Made by a program: the position numbers and the translations under genes. Positions 1-7,458 of a stretch of 64,000 nucleotides of DNA are shown in pieces (within the stretch, counting starts at the first letter, position 1; each line of letters starts with the position of its first letter). The DNA comes from an uncultured Muribaculaceae bacterium (lineage in GTDB: Bacteria; Bacteroidota; Bacteroidia; Bacteroidales; Muribaculaceae): positions 1 to 64,000 of the forward strand of contig CAJTTG010000008.1 in assembly GCA_910579185.1 (NCBI GenBank), read 5' to 3'. The notes beneath the pieces were generated by a model. That model saw nothing but the letters and a program-made list of their open reading frames with translations, did not search any database and had not been told where the DNA came from.

Positions 1-240
1 TCCTGATTCTGTTTTGACTTCTGTGGGTAAAGAATAGGCGGCATGCCGCGTCCGGCTCCATCCATCCGCGCGAACAATTGATTATACGCGCATTACCCCG
101 ATACAACACAAACCCCTCAACCCCTCAACCTAATCAACCTAATCAACCCCCTCAACCTCTCCACTCTAACAACAATCAAAGCGGCCAATCCGTGAGGATC
201 AGCCGCCTTGCGTAATATATAGGATTGTTATAGCTCGGGA
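1..240. other. Intergenic region downstream of secDF
   Basis: No coding sequence is visible. The stretch holds one copy of the palindromic repeat with core GCGGCATGCCGC (38-49), a pyrimidine-rich run of CTCAACC-like units (111-170), and a hairpin at 179-209 that probably ends secDF transcription. Confidence 0.6.
179..209 (-). terminator. Probable secDF terminator hairpin
   Basis: The arms at 181-185 and 202-206 pair (GCGGC with GCCGC). Inside them ATCC pairs with GGAT around a four-base loop. Read on the minus strand, the hairpin is followed by a T-rich stretch. It lies about 30 bp past the secDF stop codon. Confidence 0.5.
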
Positions 241-3105
241 TTATTTGCCGGCTTTGGCGCGTGCCTTGTTACGACGCGAATCCGTCAGGTAAGCAACCGG
301 AGCTGCCACGAAGATCGAAGCGAACGTACCGATGATCACACCGCAGATCATTGCGAAAGTGAACGAACGGATAGCGTCACCGCCGAGAACGAAGATACAC
401 AGCAACACGAGCAGTGTAGAAGCCGAAGTCATCACCGTACGACCAAGTGTCGAGTTGATCGACTGATTGATCGTAGTGCCGAAGTCCTGCTTCGGATACA
501 GACCGACATTCTCACGCACACGGTCAAACACAACCACCGTATCGTTGATCTGATAACCGATCACGGTCAGGATCGCGGCGATAAACGTCTGGTCAACCTC
601 CATTGCAAACGGCAGCACACCGAAGAAGATCGAATAGAAACCGATGATAGCGAATGCTGTGAACGCCACCGCTGCGAGAGCGCCAACCGAGAACGCGATG
701 TTGCGGAAACGGATCAGGATGTAGATGAACATTGCCAGAAGCGACAGAGCAACGGCGATATAAGCATCCGTGCGCATATCGTTTGCCACCGTCGGGCCCA
801 CTTTCTGCGAGCTGATGATACCCTGAGTCTCATCCGATGCCTGGAACTGACCGATAGTCATCTTCGAACCATCGATATCGTTAGTGTTCTGAAGGGCGGT
901 ATAGAGGCGTGCCGTGATGATCGAGTCAACGTTCTGGGTCTCATCATCGATCAGATAGTTGGTCGAGATGCGCACCTTGGTCGGGTTGTCGATCGTGATA
1001 ACGGTCGGCTTGTTGCCCTCGAATGCGTCAGCAAGCTTGTCCTGCATCTCGGCGGTGTTGACTGCGTGGTCAAACTGAACAACATAGTTGCGGCCACCCG
1101 AGAAGTCGATGCCGGGGTTCAGGCCACGGAAGCCGAGGAAGCCCACAAACACGAGGATTGCAGCGATGATGATACCGAAGGTCACCTTGCGCATGCCCAG
1201 GAAGTTGATATGGGCGCTGGTGAACATCTTGCGTGAGATCGGAGTAGTGAAGGTAAGGTTGCTGAACAGCTTGGTCTTGCCGAAGGCGATGAACACCAGA
1301 CGGGTCAGATATACCGCTGTGAAGAACGAGCAGACGATACCGATGATAAGCGTCGTTGCGAAACCTTTGATCGGGCCTGTACCGAACATCAGAAGGATGA
1401 TACCGGTGATAACCGAAGTCAGGTTAGAGTCAAAGATCGCTGAGAATGCGTTGGAATAACCGTCGGCAATCGCTGTGCGCAGATTCTTGCCGGCGCGGAG
1501 TTCCTCTTTCGTACGTTCGAAGATAAGCACGTTGGCGTCAACGGCCATACCCAGAGCAAGCACGATACCGGCGATACCCGACAGTGTCAGCACAGCCTGG
1601 AACGAAGCAAGAATACCGAACGTGAAGAAGATATTGAAGATAAGACCCACGTTTGCGATCAGACCGGGGATAATGCCGTAGAACGCACACATGAAGATCA
1701 TCAGAAGAACCAGAGCGTAGATAAACGACAGAAGACCATCGTGGATTGCCTGCTGACCCAGCGACGGGCCGATCTTTGTGGAGCTGATGATATGGATCGA
1801 GCTGGCCATCTTACCGCTCTTGAGCACGTTGGCCAAGTCCTTACCCTCATCAGGAGTGAAGTTACCGGTGATCTGTGAGTTGCCGCCGGTGATCTGATTC
1901 TGGACGGTCGGTGCCGAGTAAACACGGTCGTCAAGCACAATTGCAACACGCTTGCCCTTGTTCTGACCCGTGATGCTCGACCAGCGGCCGGCTGCATTGT
2001 TGGTCATCGACATCGAAACGTATGTACCGCCGGCCTGCTTGTCAAAGTCCATCTTGGCATCCTTGACAACGTCGCCGCTCAACACCGGTTCGCCGGCATC
2101 GGTCTTCATCGAGTACAGTTCATACATATCACCCTCGGGAGTCGGAGTGCCCTTTGCGCTCCATGCGAATTTCAGATCATAGAGCTTGCGGTCGGCCTGT
2201 GCGGCTGCCAGGAGAGAGTCAATTGCATGCATCTCCTGCTTTGTGGCCACACCAACAACCATACCGGCATTGTTGCGACCGGCGAAGTGTCCGTAAAGAC
2301 CCTTGGCATCACCGCTCTGGCGGATAGCGCGGTCCACGGCGTCAAGCTCCGGAAGATATTCGTTGACAGGACGCTCAACATAGAATTCCAGATTTGCCGA
2401 TGCCTTCAGAAGTTCTTCCATACGTTCATGATCTGTAACGCCCGGAAGCTCCAGCAGGATCTGGCCATCCTTCTCAAGTTCCTGAATATTGGGAGCGACA
2501 ACACCGAATGCGTCGATACGCTGACGGAGCACATTGGCCGAGCTCGAGACGCGGTCCTTGATCTCCTGCTTCAATGTTGATTCTATCTCAGCCTTGCTTG
2601 CACCCTGCTTGATCTGATCGCGATACATAAGCGCCAGATCCAGTTTCGGGCTGACAGTCTCGCTCTGCTGCACGAAAGCTGCGATATAGTCATTGCTGTT
2701 GGTTGCTTTAACAACTGAGTCTGTCTGGGCAAGCACCTTGTCAAGGGTTGCGTTGGCACGATCGCCGGCCATTGTCTTCAGAATGTCCGGAACCGACAGC
2801 TCAAGGGTCACGTTCATACCGCCTTTGAGGTCAAGACCCAGACCGATGCTGAGTTTCTGAACCTGCTTGTAAGTGTAGCCGAGCCACACCGGCTTGTTGG
2901 CGACGGAATCAAAATACGTCTTGTAGGCTTTGCGGTAAGTCTCGCTGCTCTGCGTCTTGTCGTTAGACTTGGCCATCGCATACTCAACTGCCTTATCCTC
3001 ATGATGGTTATTAACCAGCGTGAAGGACAGATAGAAGAGGCAGATCAGCACCAAGAAGATGGCAAGCACACCTGCAACGATACTTCCTAATTTTCCTTTT
3101 TGCAT
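241..3105 (-). CDS. secDF: Fused protein translocase SecDF
   Basis: Inner-membrane accessory subunit of the Sec translocon. It uses the proton gradient to help pull secreted proteins into the periplasm. SecD and SecF are one 954-residue chain, as usual in Bacteroidota. Visible are an N-terminal membrane anchor (about 8-28), the SecD motif LGLDLKGG (about 89-96), the large periplasmic P1 region ending in a head subdomain with APTVQNQITGGNSQITG, the SecD membrane motif GMAVDANVLIFER, then the SecF half with PGIDFSGG and GYQINDTVVVFDRVREN. The ATG start follows a TATATTTG promoter box at 3163-3170. The next gene upstream that is intact is a lipoprotein resembling the P1 head. Identification is firm. 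Confidence 0.97.
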   Translation of the reverse strand: MQKGKLGSIVAGVLAIFLVLICLFYLSFTLVNNHHEDKAVEYAMAKSNDKTQSSETYRKAYKTYFDSVANKPVWLGYTYKQVQKLSIGLGLDLKGGMNVTLELSVPDILKTMAGDRANATLDKVLAQTDSVVKATNSNDYIAAFVQQSETVSPKLDLALMYRDQIKQGASKAEIESTLKQEIKDRVSSSANVLRQRIDAFGVVAPNIQELEKDGQILLELPGVTDHERMEELLKASANLEFYVERPVNEYLPELDAVDRAIRQSGDAKGLYGHFAGRNNAGMVVGVATKQEMHAIDSLLAAAQADRKLYDLKFAWSAKGTPTPEGDMYELYSMKTDAGEPVLSGDVVKDAKMDFDKQAGGTYVSMSMTNNAAGRWSSITGQNKGKRVAIVLDDRVYSAPTVQNQITGGNSQITGNFTPDEGKDLANVLKSGKMASSIHIISSTKIGPSLGQQAIHDGLLSFIYALVLLMIFMCAFYGIIPGLIANVGLIFNIFFTFGILASFQAVLTLSGIAGIVLALGMAVDANVLIFERTKEELRAGKNLRTAIADGYSNAFSAIFDSNLTSVITGIILLMFGTGPIKGFATTLIIGIVCSFFTAVYLTRLVFIAFGKTKLFSNLTFTTPISRKMFTSAHINFLGMRKVTFGIIIAAILVFVGFLGFRGLNPGIDFSGGRNYVVQFDHAVNTAEMQDKLADAFEGNKPTVITIDNPTKVRISTNYLIDDETQNVDSIITARLYTALQNTNDIDGSKMTIGQFQASDETQGIISSQKVGPTVANDMRTDAYIAVALSLLAMFIYILIRFRNIAFSVGALAAVAFTAFAIIGFYSIFFGVLPFAMEVDQTFIAAILTVIGYQINDTVVVFDRVRENVGLYPKQDFGTTINQSINSTLGRTVMTSASTLLVLLCIFVLGGDAIRSFTFAMICGVIIGTFASIFVAAPVAYLTDSRRNKARAKAGK

Positions 3106-3162
3106 TGTGAGTTAATAGATGATATAGGGTTATTAAATTGTAATTTTCACGGTTTCAGCTTG

Positions 3163-3170
3163 CAAATATA
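3163..3170 (-). promoter_or_regulatory. secDF promoter -7 box (TATATTTG)
   Basis: Perfect match on the minus strand to the Bacteroidota TAnnTTTG element, 58 bp upstream of the secDF start codon. Confidence 0.6.
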
Positions 3171-3265
3171 CAATTTTCTTTTGACAAACATCTCCATCAA
3201 CCCAAAAAAGTTACCTCACACCCCTCTACAACCCCTTCATCCCCCCATTCAACATCTCTCGCACC

Positions 3266-3525
3266 TCTCGGAATGGCATATCTCCGAAACCCCAACCGCC
3301 ACCTGCAAATCCTTAGCTACCTGTAGAGCACTGCGGCAACAACCACCCACCTGCAAATCCATCGCCACCTGTAGGGACTGCGGCATGCCGCGTCCGGCCT
3401 CATCCAACTGCTCACCAACACCTTACCCCTGCCGCATCACACGGGCTTGTCGGGGTGGCGGATCTCCGAAACGCCAACCACCACCTTCAAATCCTTAGCT
3501 GCCTGTAGGGACTGCAGCATGAATC
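3266..3525. repeat. Array of alternating intergenic palindromic repeats
   Basis: Two units alternate. Unit A is CTGTAGGGACTGCGGCATGC-like, with the perfect palindrome GCGGCATGCCGC at 3380-3391 and degenerate copies near 3320 and 3502. Unit B is TCGGGGTGGCGGATCTCCGA-like, at 3449-3475, with a weaker copy at 3266-3292. The two B copies are followed by nearly the same AACC-C-CACCT-CAAATCCTTAGCT text, so a block of about 75 bp was duplicated. Other copies in the window are at 38-58, 5634-5716, 7305-7420 and 20120-20147. Confidence 0.75.
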
Positions 3526-3748
3526 GCAAAATATGTTTAAGCCTGAGCTACAATGGTTTTAGAGGGGTCTGCGTTCTGCACGGCAAAGTAACATGCATAC
3601 TGACCCATCTTTACACCATCAACCTGTCTTTCAGCACCTTTGCCTATTGGTATCATTTCGTTGTACACCACAAAATGTTCCGTCCAATCCAAACCGCTGT
3701 TTGTGCATGCTTTTGCAGCTTTATTTCCCACTTTTCTCTGTTATTAAC
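3519..3748 (-). pseudogene. Decayed DinD / BRO-N family gene fragment
   Basis: The minus-strand frame at 3537-3731 encodes KACTNSGLDWTEHFV, then IGKGAERQVDGVKM, then QYACYFAVQNADPSK. These match the conserved core of DinD/BRO-N proteins (SOS-linked, antirepressor-like). After PSKTIVAQA the frame meets a TAA and then continues as TYFAIH. In the family this place normally reads Gln-Thr-Tyr-Phe-Ala-Ile-Gln, so a CAA codon probably became TAA. Upstream, a second frame reads NNREKWE, typical of the segment just before KA-KAC, which indicates a frameshift. The 5' part is lost at the lipoprotein gene and the 3' part at a repeat unit. Family assignment is from memory of the motif pattern. Confidence 0.7.
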
Positions 3749-3760
3749 ATCATCACCACA

Positions 3761-4450
3761 TCACAAACGATCCACTATCTCCCGGCACCGTTCCTCCGTC
3801 ATCGCCCCGGGCGTTATGGAAATATGACCGCCGGTGACCTCCGACTGCACAAACGGTGCCATAACCACCTTCCCATCAATCGCCACAGCTATCTGACGGC
3901 CTATATTCTCGCGCGTCAGCTTGGCGAAGTCATCCGTTGCGGCATCCGTCAGCGTGACCTCTATGGCAAACCCATCCCCGGATTCAACACGGGTCAGCGC
4001 GGCATGCGTGATCAACCGCCCCTCCATAGCCGCCGTCCCGTCACTCACCTTCAACGCATAAAGCGGCATCAGTGTCGCCGTCCCTAATGTCTCCGGCTCG
4101 GCAGCCCACAGCAACCTGACATCCCGATCCAATACTCCGGCTATATTCGGCTCTGCCATCAACCGGTTGAGAGCCGCCGTATCGCCCACATTTGCATAAC
4201 CCAGAACAGCCGATGTGACGCTCCCTTGCGCCACAAGCTGTTCCAGCCTAAGCAATTGATCCTTGGTCATCACGGAACCCACTCGGGCAACCAGCGACGG
4301 AGTATCCTCGACAGTCTCATATATCGCTAAAGCCCTTCCGGTGCAATCACGTTCATAGACAGAACCTTCCTGCGTCCGGTCGGCCACGCGGTTGCCACTG
4401 CATGCGACCGCCATGGCTGCCACACACAAAAAGGACATGACAGATCTCAT
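3761..4450 (-). CDS. Lipoprotein with a stand-alone SecD P1-head-like domain
   Basis: A 229-residue predicted lipoprotein: signal peptide with Cys17 in the context AVAC-SGN. About residues 75-229 align by eye with the periplasmic head of the neighbouring SecDF. APFVQSEVTGGHISITPG matches SecDF APTVQNQITGGNSQITG. RLLWAAEPE matches LKFAWSAKG, MPLYALKVSDG matches YELYSMKTDAG, and IAVAIDGKV matches VAIVLDDRV. It has no SecD membrane helices, so it cannot be a translocase motor. It may bind translocating chains or SecDF at the membrane surface, but that is inference. Its stop lies just past the decayed DinD-like gene. Its start overlaps the upstream kinase stop (ATGA, 4 bp), so the two are co-transcribed. 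Confidence 0.75.
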   Translation of the reverse strand: MRSVMSFLCVAAMAVACSGNRVADRTQEGSVYERDCTGRALAIYETVEDTPSLVARVGSVMTKDQLLRLEQLVAQGSVTSAVLGYANVGDTAALNRLMAEPNIAGVLDRDVRLLWAAEPETLGTATLMPLYALKVSDGTAAMEGRLITHAALTRVESGDGFAIEVTLTDAATDDFAKLTRENIGRQIAVAIDGKVVMAPFVQSEVTGGHISITPGAMTEERCREIVDRL

Positions 4451-5541
4451 CGCGCCATCTGTTGGCGGATAAACTCCTGCATCTCGGCCTCATGAGCCTC
4501 AACGCTCTCCAGCAACTTGATCTGCGCACGTGTCCTCACCAGATTATGCTCCGGATAAGCCGTCTTGTAATAGGTATCGCCGTTGAGATAATCGGCGAAG
4601 AAGCGAACCGCCTGCATATAAGGGAAAAGCTCAGCGGCGTATGGCAGATTCTCGATCTCCTCTTTGGTCAGGAATCCTGAAGCCGAACGCAGATACCCTT
4701 CGGTGAACGCACGGAAGATCTCCATATTGAACTCCACACGGCTCAGATCCGGATCATCCTCCGCTCCCGTATTGGCTCCCGTACGCAGGAAATCGCCATA
4801 ATCACTGAACACATACGAGGGCATCACGGTATCCAGGTCGATGACACACAACACCCGTCCATCCTTGTCAAACATCATATTGTTGACCTTCGTATCGCAG
4901 TGGCAGATACGCTTAGGCAACCGTCCCTCGCGGTGAAGTTGCTCGGCCAGACACATCCTGTCGGCTCTACGCAGCAGATCATCAGCGATATCCTTCACCG
5001 ACGACAGCCGTCCGGCAGCGTCCACATCTATAGCCTCACGAAGTTGCTGAAGCCTGAACTCCATATTGTGAAAATCCGGAATCGTCTCGGTCAGCTCATC
5101 GGGGATATCCACCAGCATAGCCTGGAAATGGCCGAAAGCCTCGCCGGCATAGCGCGAATACTCCGGCGTCACAGCCTCAAACGTCTCCGCGTCCGGGATA
5201 AAAAGCATCATGCGCCAATAGCTCTCGCCATCAAAGAAATAAGTCTGCTCGCCATTGCTGCGGAGACCTATGAATGTCAACACCTTGCGGTCAATATCGT
5301 CAGCGCCCTCAGCCTCAAGCTTGCGGCGTATATGGGAGGTCACAGCCTTGATATTCCGCTGAAGCCCCTCAACGTCGGTGAATATATGATGATTGATCCG
5401 CTGGAGCACATAGTCCGGAGCATCTGCCGGCTCTGTCCTCACTATATACGTGTCATTTATAAGGCCATTGCCAAGTGGTTTGATCTCCTTAACATCTCCC
5501 TCGGTGGCAAACTGAGCCACTATCGTCTGCAATTTTTCCAT
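4447..5541 (-). CDS. Phosphotransferase of the aminoglycoside/N-acetylhexosamine kinase family
   Basis: A 364-residue cytoplasmic kinase-like protein. The N-lobe has GNGLINDTYIV (nucleotide loop, about 24-34). The catalytic loop is HCDTKVNNMMF (214-224), with the catalytic Asp216 and metal-binding Asn221. IDLDT (234-238) is the magnesium-binding motif. This layout fits APH-fold kinases. In gut Bacteroidota, proteins of this size with the opening 'phosphotransferase' motif resemble N-acetylhexosamine 1-kinases (NahK-like), which would phosphorylate GlcNAc/GalNAc or another sugar. The substrate cannot be read from sequence. A TACATTTG promoter box lies at 5570-5577. The SecD-head lipoprotein follows with a 4-bp overlap. 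Confidence 0.75.
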   Translation of the reverse strand: MEKLQTIVAQFATEGDVKEIKPLGNGLINDTYIVRTEPADAPDYVLQRINHHIFTDVEGLQRNIKAVTSHIRRKLEAEGADDIDRKVLTFIGLRSNGEQTYFFDGESYWRMMLFIPDAETFEAVTPEYSRYAGEAFGHFQAMLVDIPDELTETIPDFHNMEFRLQQLREAIDVDAAGRLSSVKDIADDLLRRADRMCLAEQLHREGRLPKRICHCDTKVNNMMFDKDGRVLCVIDLDTVMPSYVFSDYGDFLRTGANTGAEDDPDLSRVEFNMEIFRAFTEGYLRSASGFLTKEEIENLPYAAELFPYMQAVRFFADYLNGDTYYKTAYPEHNLVRTRAQIKLLESVEAHEAEMQEFIRQQMAR

Positions 5542-5569
5542 GATACTCTCGATTAAATTCTATTATCGG

Positions 5570-5577
5570 CAAATGTA
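5570..5577 (-). promoter_or_regulatory. -7 box (TACATTTG) of the kinase-lipoprotein operon
   Basis: Minus-strand match to TAnnTTTG, 29 bp upstream of the kinase start. Confidence 0.55.
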
Positions 5578-5633
5578 CAAATTTTTCTCCATCCGCCCAA
5601 CCCCTTTTATTTTAGATCATGTCCCATCAGCCC

Positions 5634-5716
5634 TGTCGGGACTGCGGCATGCCGCGTCCGGCTTCACTCGCCCCGGTCCATCCGCCCCGTCGGGGTCGCG
5701 CATCTCCGAGGCGCGT
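5634..5716. repeat. Intergenic repeat pair (units A and B)
   Basis: Unit A has the perfect core GCGGCATGCCGC at 5644-5655. Unit B begins GTCGGGGTCGCGCATCTCCG at 5689. The order and spacing are like 3371-3475. A run of CTTCAACCC-like units (5729-5764) separates them from the next stop codon. Confidence 0.7.
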
Positions 5717-5764
5717 ACCGAAATACCGCCCCTTCAACCCTTCAACCCCTCAACCTCTCAACCT

Positions 5765-7180
5765 CTAATCCTCTCTCCCCTCATACGCCCCTATCGCCGC
5801 AGGATACGTATGAACACCCCCGTAGAAATCAGTCCTCGGAAGCTCCACATCCGAAGCCACCGACATCCCCAGGGCAGGAGACTCCGGCTGCAGCCTATAA
5901 TCAAATATATAGGCCGACCGGTCCGTATAGAACAGCGGATCAACGCCCCACATCGTGTCTATGAAATTCTCATCATCAGTCCCGTTGCTTCTCATCAGGC
6001 AATTCCTGAAATAGATCTGCGTTCCGGCAAGATCCTTCATATTGCACTCCGACATAGATCCATAGACTATCGAATTGTCAATCAATGCCTCCACATACGG
6101 ACGCATCCCGGCATCCGGATCATCCTCATCGCAATTGCCGGCATCGGTATGGACAAACTCCAGAGCCCCCCCCCTGATAGCCGCAAACAGATAATAATTG
6201 CTCAGAGTGCAGTTCGCCAGACGCAGATTGCCCCCATTAGTCTTCACGAGCGACCCTGCCGCCTCGGCAAACTCGCATCCCGTGGCACGTATGTCGCAAT
6301 CCTTAGTCTCAAGAACGTGCGTCAGGCTGTTGCGCAGACGGCAATTCGTCAGCCCGACATCCGTCGAATCAGCTCTCACACCGCTCACGGTATTTGCTAT
6401 CACAGTATATTCCAGCTCATTGCCACTGGATTTAGAGCTAAACCGGACACCCTCCCATTGACCCGACATAAGATCAAAAGAAATGTCGCCCAACACATTG
6501 TCTATTCTCGAACCGCGCATATTGACAGGCTCGCCGGCTCGACCCTTGCTTATCAGCCTGCCGTCAACCTCCATCATCGCCTTATCGTGAAAAAACAGCG
6601 TCGTTCCGGCAGTCAGAGTCAGCGTAGCGCCCTCAGCCACATGCAACCGCCCGTAGATGATCCTCGCACGGTCGGCGCCCCACGTCTCATCGCCCGTCAC
6701 CTCATAATCCTCCATCCTGTCCGCGTCAATCGTCGTAGCCTTCAGCACGACCGACTTGGTCACCCCATTGGTCGTGAATCGCAATGCCGACTCCCGGTCA
6801 ACCGGCGCATACGTCCCTCCTGCCGGAATATTCGCCGACACAAGCACATATATCGAATCATTAGGACGGATCTCTATTCCCGAGAACCGACGCCCCGACT
6901 GACCGTCAACATTCAGCATAAACGGCGAATCGCTATCCTCAAGACTGATATCCGAAATCGAGATCACCTTATCATGGCGGTTATACACCATCAGCTTCAT
7001 TGTCGAAGTCACCTCCTCCGTAAACCGGTAGCCGAAATTCAGCGTATCAGTGCTGAACTCCGGCTGATCAGCCGGAGATGTAGTAACATCATCCTCTATG
7101 CAACCCGACGGCAGCACAGCCATAACCATAGCCAACGCCACCATCACAAATATCCGTATCGTCAAACCTTTAAAAACCAT
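5765..7180 (-). CDS. Surface-type lipoprotein with predicted parallel beta-helix
   Basis: 471 residues. The signal peptide ends in a lipobox, LPSGC (Cys27), followed by IEDD. Acidic residues right after the Cys are typical of lipoproteins exported to the outer surface in Bacteroidota. Residues of about 40-150 look like an Ig-like beta domain. From about 160 onward there is a ladder of short strand repeats with phrases such as LHVAEGATLTLTAGTTLFFH and NSIVYGSMSECNMKD, as in right-handed beta-helix proteins. The closing part (PALGMS, then YPAAIGAYE) matches the usual end of 'choice-of-anchor' beta-helix lipoproteins. No catalytic residues are evident, so a binding or structural role is as likely as an enzyme. 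Confidence 0.75.
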   Translation of the reverse strand: MVFKGLTIRIFVMVALAMVMAVLPSGCIEDDVTTSPADQPEFSTDTLNFGYRFTEEVTSTMKLMVYNRHDKVISISDISLEDSDSPFMLNVDGQSGRRFSGIEIRPNDSIYVLVSANIPAGGTYAPVDRESALRFTTNGVTKSVVLKATTIDADRMEDYEVTGDETWGADRARIIYGRLHVAEGATLTLTAGTTLFFHDKAMMEVDGRLISKGRAGEPVNMRGSRIDNVLGDISFDLMSGQWEGVRFSSKSSGNELEYTVIANTVSGVRADSTDVGLTNCRLRNSLTHVLETKDCDIRATGCEFAEAAGSLVKTNGGNLRLANCTLSNYYLFAAIRGGALEFVHTDAGNCDEDDPDAGMRPYVEALIDNSIVYGSMSECNMKDLAGTQIYFRNCLMRSNGTDDENFIDTMWGVDPLFYTDRSAYIFDYRLQPESPALGMSVASDVELPRTDFYGGVHTYPAAIGAYEGRED

Positions 7181-7187
7181 TCCTTAA

Positions 7188-7224
7188 TTATATGAGAGAG
7201 TATAAAATTTTATATGAGAGAGTA
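7188..7224. repeat. 15-bp direct repeat upstream of the beta-helix lipoprotein
   Basis: TTATATGAGAGAGTA occurs exactly at 7188-7202 and 7210-7224, 22 bp apart (about two helical turns). It starts 7 bp upstream of the lipoprotein start codon. It could be a regulator binding site in the leader; no function is proven. Confidence 0.5.
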
Positions 7225-7458
7225 AAAGCGAGACACATCTCGCCTATATCTAACGCAAAAACCCCTCCCATATTGCCCTACCCTCCCCCTCTCTCTCCTC
7301 TCATATCGGGGTAACGGCTCTCCGAGCCGTCTACCGCCCCTACCTTTCTATCCGTTTTATTAATCAAATAATTATACCTCAATCGTCTGAAAAAGCCGAG
7401 GCATCCTGCGTCCGGCTCTACCCATCCCCACTCTCCAACTCTCCAACTCTATCCTCTA
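7225..7458. other. Intergenic region with degenerate repeats
   Basis: No gene is visible. A unit B copy (ATCGGGGTAACGGCTCTCCG, from 7305), a degraded unit A copy (7395-7420) and tandem CTCCAACT units (7431-7452) fill most of it. Confidence 0.6.

Larger units (their letters stand above)
3106..3760. other. Gene-poor gap: repeats and a decayed gene
   Basis: This 655-bp gap holds the secDF promoter, an array of two alternating short repeat types between about 3266 and 3525, and the remains of a DinD/BRO-N gene at 3519-3748. The short plus-strand open frames here run through the repeats, have no start signals or recognisable domains, and are not taken as genes. Confidence 0.7.

Noticed and set aside
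3266..3525. CRISPR array
   Set aside because: The units differ in sequence and spacing, spacers are not unique and no cas gene is present; they match dispersed intergenic repeats.
5540..7195. 551-residue plus-strand open frame across the kinase-lipoprotein gap
   Set aside because: It is antisense to the beta-helix lipoprotein, rich in Arg/His/Ile by composition of the reverse strand, and has no domain or start signal.
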